Shown here: piece after piece, positions 3,812 to 6,095 of the stretch
Layout of the letters: each line of letters starts with the position of its first letter
How positions within the stretch are numbered: position 1 is the first letter of the stretch
Source of the DNA: Nitrospirota bacterium
Lineage (GTDB): Bacteria > Nitrospinota_A > UBA7883
Assembly (NCBI GenBank): GCA_011052055.1
Contig: DRJW01000165.1
Coordinates: 1 to 6,095, forward strand
Length of the DNA: 6,095 nt
Direction: 5' to 3'
Position numbers and translations under genes: made by a program
The notes under the pieces: generated by a model
What the model saw: the letters and a program-made list of their open reading frames with translations, nothing else
The model's database searches: none
What the model was told of the DNA's origin: nothing

Positions 3812-6095
3812 TTAAGATGTAAGGCGTTTGTAGATCAGCGGCAACATGATCGGAAGCGCCTCTATGTTATTAATAACCACAAAATTTGATTTGCCGTACA
3901 TGTAGGGCAGGTACGAACTGCTTTTTTTATCCACAGTAATGCAAAAGAACGTCAGACCTTTTTTGCGCCCTTCCCACAGCGCCCTTCTGGTATCCTCCAG
4001 CGCGTGCCTTGAATCGCCATAATCGATGTCGTAAGGCCTTCCGTCGGAAAGAAGAATCAGTATCCTTATTCTTGAAGCCTGCCTTTGCAGAAGAGCGCTA
4101 GCATGCCTTATCACGGCGCCCAGCCGGGTTTGCGCCATCGGTTTCATTCCGTCGAATCTCATTTTCACGTCGTCGTTATAAGGCATGTTGAAATCGCGCA
4201 GAACAAAAAAATCTACCTTGTCTTTACGGTTGGTGGAAAAACCATAAACCGCCCACTGATCCCCGATGCTCTCAAGGGCTTCGGCCATTAAAATCAGCCC
4301 CTCCCTCTCCACATCGATAATCCGTTTACCAGAGGCAAGCTCGTCGCTGGTCGAGTAGCTCATATCCGCCACAAACGCCACCGACACGTCCCGCAAATTC
4401 TTTTCACGCCGTATATAAACCCGATCCGACGGGGTGATACCGGCGTATCGCTCGATAACCGATTCTATAGCCGCCGAATAATCTATATCGTCGCCGCGCT
4501 CCTCCCGGAAAAAGCGTTGTATCCTGTCGGGCCGGAGCAGGCCGAAATGCCTCCTTAACTGGCTTACCACGCCATAGTTCTCTTTGATGGTCTTGTCATA
4601 AACGGCCCTGCTGGTGGGAGGCATATCCATCTCCCTTACGCGGCACCATGCCTTGTTGTAATCGTCGATCGAGTGATTCCACTCGTCATAATGAACGGTT
4701 CGGCGTATGTTTTTCTCCGACTCCATCTCTTCTATCGTCAGCTGTATAGACTCCATCAGCTCCGATCTCGCGTCTTTTTCTTCTATCTTCCACAAAATCT
4801 CCTCCGGCTCGATCCCGGACGCCTCGTCAATTCTTTCGATAGCCCGCTCCACAAGGCCGACGCTGATGCCTGGTATTTTTTCTTTCAGCCTGCTAACCGC
4901 CTCCTCAATAAGCCGGGTCATCCCCTCTTTTGCGCTGGTTACCAGCTCAATGTCTATCACACCCCTGAAAAAAGGCCTGTCCAGAAAGCGCCGCTCGGTA
5001 CCGCTCCCGGCTTCGGGACTTGTTTCAAATTTTCTGACAAGCTTGTATGCGTCGGCAAGAACGTCAACTGCGGTTTTCCCCGGTTTTACAACCTCTTCCA
5101 TCGCCTTTTTCAACAGATTCATTAAAAAGCGATCAGAGGCGCTGTACTCGTAATCTTCTGCGTCTATATTGAAATTAATCGTCTCAAAAATGGAAAGCTC
5201 CCCTCTTTTACCGGCCCATCGCTCGACATAATTTTCAATTAGTTTCCGTCTGTCACGCTTAAGCCCCGGATACTCGATATCCATAAGATAATCGACCCGC
5301 TCGTCTTCTAGAAACTCGAATATTTTAAAGGCGAGCGCCGGGTCGCAAAAGCCGGCGAGCCTGCCAATATCTTTTAAGTCCAGCTCAAAAGTGCCGAACA
5401 TGATATGAGCCAATTCGTGGGTCAGGGCAAGCTTGTATACCTGGAAATTCATTTCTTCGTCATCAAATACGGTTATCTGGGAGGGCAGGAAAACGCTTAC
5501 TCCATCGGACACGCTGAAAAACCTGGCTAGCCCTGGCAAGTTTTTGTAGAAAAGGGACGATGATTTTATCGGGACTTTATTTCCGGTAAGAGCCTCGGCG
5601 TAAGGGCGCAAAATGGTGTGAACATCGTTAAGCTCCAGGCCTTTTACAAGGCCGTCCACAGCTTTCCTGCTTCCCCTGGTCTGCAAAGAGAAAAAAGCGT
5701 TCCCCTTCTCTTTCTGCTCGCCGGTGACTTCAAGCCCCTGCTCCACCCATTCTTGCAGGTCATCTATCGACAGCCTTCCGAGAATCTGCGGCGCCGATTG
5801 AAAATACTGGATACCAAGATCGAGCTTTTTCGCCTTGCCGGCGCCGGCGCCCTGGGCAAGCATGCTCTGGGCGTTATAACTGGCTTTTACTCTGGGACTT
5901 TTCTCGATTATGTAGATTCCCAGCCGCACCCATCGCTCTATATCGCCCGGTTCGATTTTACCAATCGCCTCAGGGCTCGATTTGAAATATTCTTTGGCGG
6001 CTTTCCACGATTTATCCGCCACTTCTTTGCCCAACCTCGCCCATAAATCAAATTTTGGGCCGCCCAACTGCTCCAAAACGGCGGGGCTGGCTTTA
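3812..6095 (-). CDS. NorD/CbbO-like VWA-domain protein with N-terminal repeats and HExxH motif (5' end off the window)
   Basis: The frame is open to the right edge. A TTG at 6076 would give 754 residues, but codons before it (KASPAV) continue a repeat, so the true start lies outside. Numbering here is from that TTG. Residues 1-130 hold about three repeats with a Pro 14 residues before a Trp (W12, W49, W110). H220 to H224 is HELAH, and FLEDERVDYLM follows, with E257 33 residues after H224. A charged, probably helical region spans about 375-460. Residues about 563-754 are a VWA domain: MIDAS D571, S573, S575 (ADMSYST), T650 (AQTRLGAVIRHAS) and D678 (LLSDGRPYD), then HALEDTRRALWEG. These latter blocks match NorD. 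NorD/CbbO proteins pair with MoxR-type AAA+ ATPases (NorQ, CbbQ) to activate metalloenzymes. No such ATPase is in the window. A cytoplasmic role in activation of the corrinoid system is inference from gene order. Confidence 0.88.
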   Translation of the reverse strand, partial: KASPAVLEQLGGPKFDLWARLGKEVADKSWKAAKEYFKSSPEAIGKIEPGDIERWVRLGIYIIEKSPRVKASYNAQSMLAQGAGAGKAKKLDLGIQYFQSAPQILGRLSIDDLQEWVEQGLEVTGEQKEKGNAFFSLQTRGSRKAVDGLVKGLELNDVHTILRPYAEALTGNKVPIKSSSLFYKNLPGLARFFSVSDGVSVFLPSQITVFDDEEMNFQVYKLALTHELAHIMFGTFELDLKDIGRLAGFCDPALAFKIFEFLEDERVDYLMDIEYPGLKRDRRKLIENYVERWAGKRGELSIFETINFNIDAEDYEYSASDRFLMNLLKKAMEEVVKPGKTAVDVLADAYKLVRKFETSPEAGSGTERRFLDRPFFRGVIDIELVTSAKEGMTRLIEEAVSRLKEKIPGISVGLVERAIERIDEASGIEPEEILWKIEEKDARSELMESIQLTIEEMESEKNIRRTVHYDEWNHSIDDYNKAWCRVREMDMPPTSRAVYDKTIKENYGVVSQLRRHFGLLRPDRIQRFFREERGDDIDYSAAIESVIERYAGITPSDRVYIRREKNLRDVSVAFVADMSYSTSDELASGKRIIDVEREGLILMAEALESIGDQWAVYGFSTNRKDKVDFFVLRDFNMPYNDDVKMRFDGMKPMAQTRLGAVIRHASALLQRQASRIRILILLSDGRPYDIDYGDSRHALEDTRRALWEGRKKGLTFFCITVDKKSSSYLPYMYGKSNFVVINNIEALPIMLPLIYKRLTS
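5696..6095 (-). repeat. Tandem degenerate protein repeats at the N-terminus of the VWA protein
   Basis: Three units align without gaps over their core: SPAVLEQL...LWARLG, SPEAIGKI...RWVRLG and APQILGRL...EWVEQG. In each the Pro-to-Trp distance is 14 residues. Unit spacing is 37 residues between the first and second and 61 between the second and third. A Gly/Ala/Lys-rich linker (about residues 71-88) accounts for the longer step. Units end in aromatic pairs (EYF, AFF) about 19 residues after the Trp. The repeats look like a helical array. Further units may lie off the window. Confidence 0.6.

Noticed and set aside
4673..5153. Two plus-strand frames of about 150 residues
   Set aside because: They are antisense to the charged middle region of the VWA gene, overlap each other, and reflect Glu/Lys-rich codons read backwards.
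1..6095. CRISPR arrays, tRNA or rRNA genes, insertion sequences, phage genes
   Set aside because: I saw no regularly spaced direct repeats, cloverleaf sequences, transposase motifs or terminal inverted repeats. The window is almost fully occupied by ordinary coding sequence.

Overview
The window carries a tightly packed, single-direction gene run, all on the minus strand and read from the right edge to the left. It looks like bacterial DNA: strong Shine-Dalgarno sequences precede several genes, spacing is short, and the GC level is roughly balanced. The content is a corrinoid-dependent methyl-transfer module of the type found in anaerobes such as acetogens, sulfate reducers and related uncultured lineages. 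A Desulfobacterota-like or similar anaerobic host is my guess from gene content only. Nothing in the window is a phylogenetic marker.

In transcription order the genes are as follows. (1) A large protein, open at the right edge, with tandem N-terminal repeats, a HELAH motif and a C-terminal NorD/CbbO-type von Willebrand A (VWA) domain (6095 to 3812). (2) A 75-residue zinc-finger protein (3794 to 3567). (3) A DUF2284 cysteine-rich putative metal-binding protein (3561 to 2908). (4) A uroporphyrinogen-decarboxylase-superfamily methyltransferase of the MtaA/CmuA/MtvB kind (2842 to 1790). (5) A MtaC/MtbC/MttC-type corrinoid protein (1745 to 1074). (6) The first 293 residues of a RACo/RamA-like corrinoid-activation protein with an N-terminal [2Fe-2S] domain and an ASKHA ATPase motif (881 to the left edge). 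The only sizeable gap is 882 to 1073 (192 bases). It holds a 12-bp stem-loop and an imperfect palindrome, but no convincing promoter.

Genes 4 to 6 make a coherent set. The UROD-like enzyme moves a methyl group to or from the corrinoid protein, and the iron-sulfur ATPase would re-reduce corrinoid that has oxidised to Co(II). DUF2284 proteins are, from memory, common near such modules. The unexpected part is the first two genes. VWA proteins of the NorD/CbbO type normally work with a MoxR-class AAA+ ATPase to activate a metalloenzyme, and here one sits only 17 to 53 bases per step upstream of the corrinoid genes. The most interesting hypothesis is that a MoxR/VWA-type chaperone serves a corrinoid methyltransferase system. 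No AAA+ gene is visible in the window; if there is one, it must lie beyond the right edge. The methyl substrate cannot be told from the sequence.
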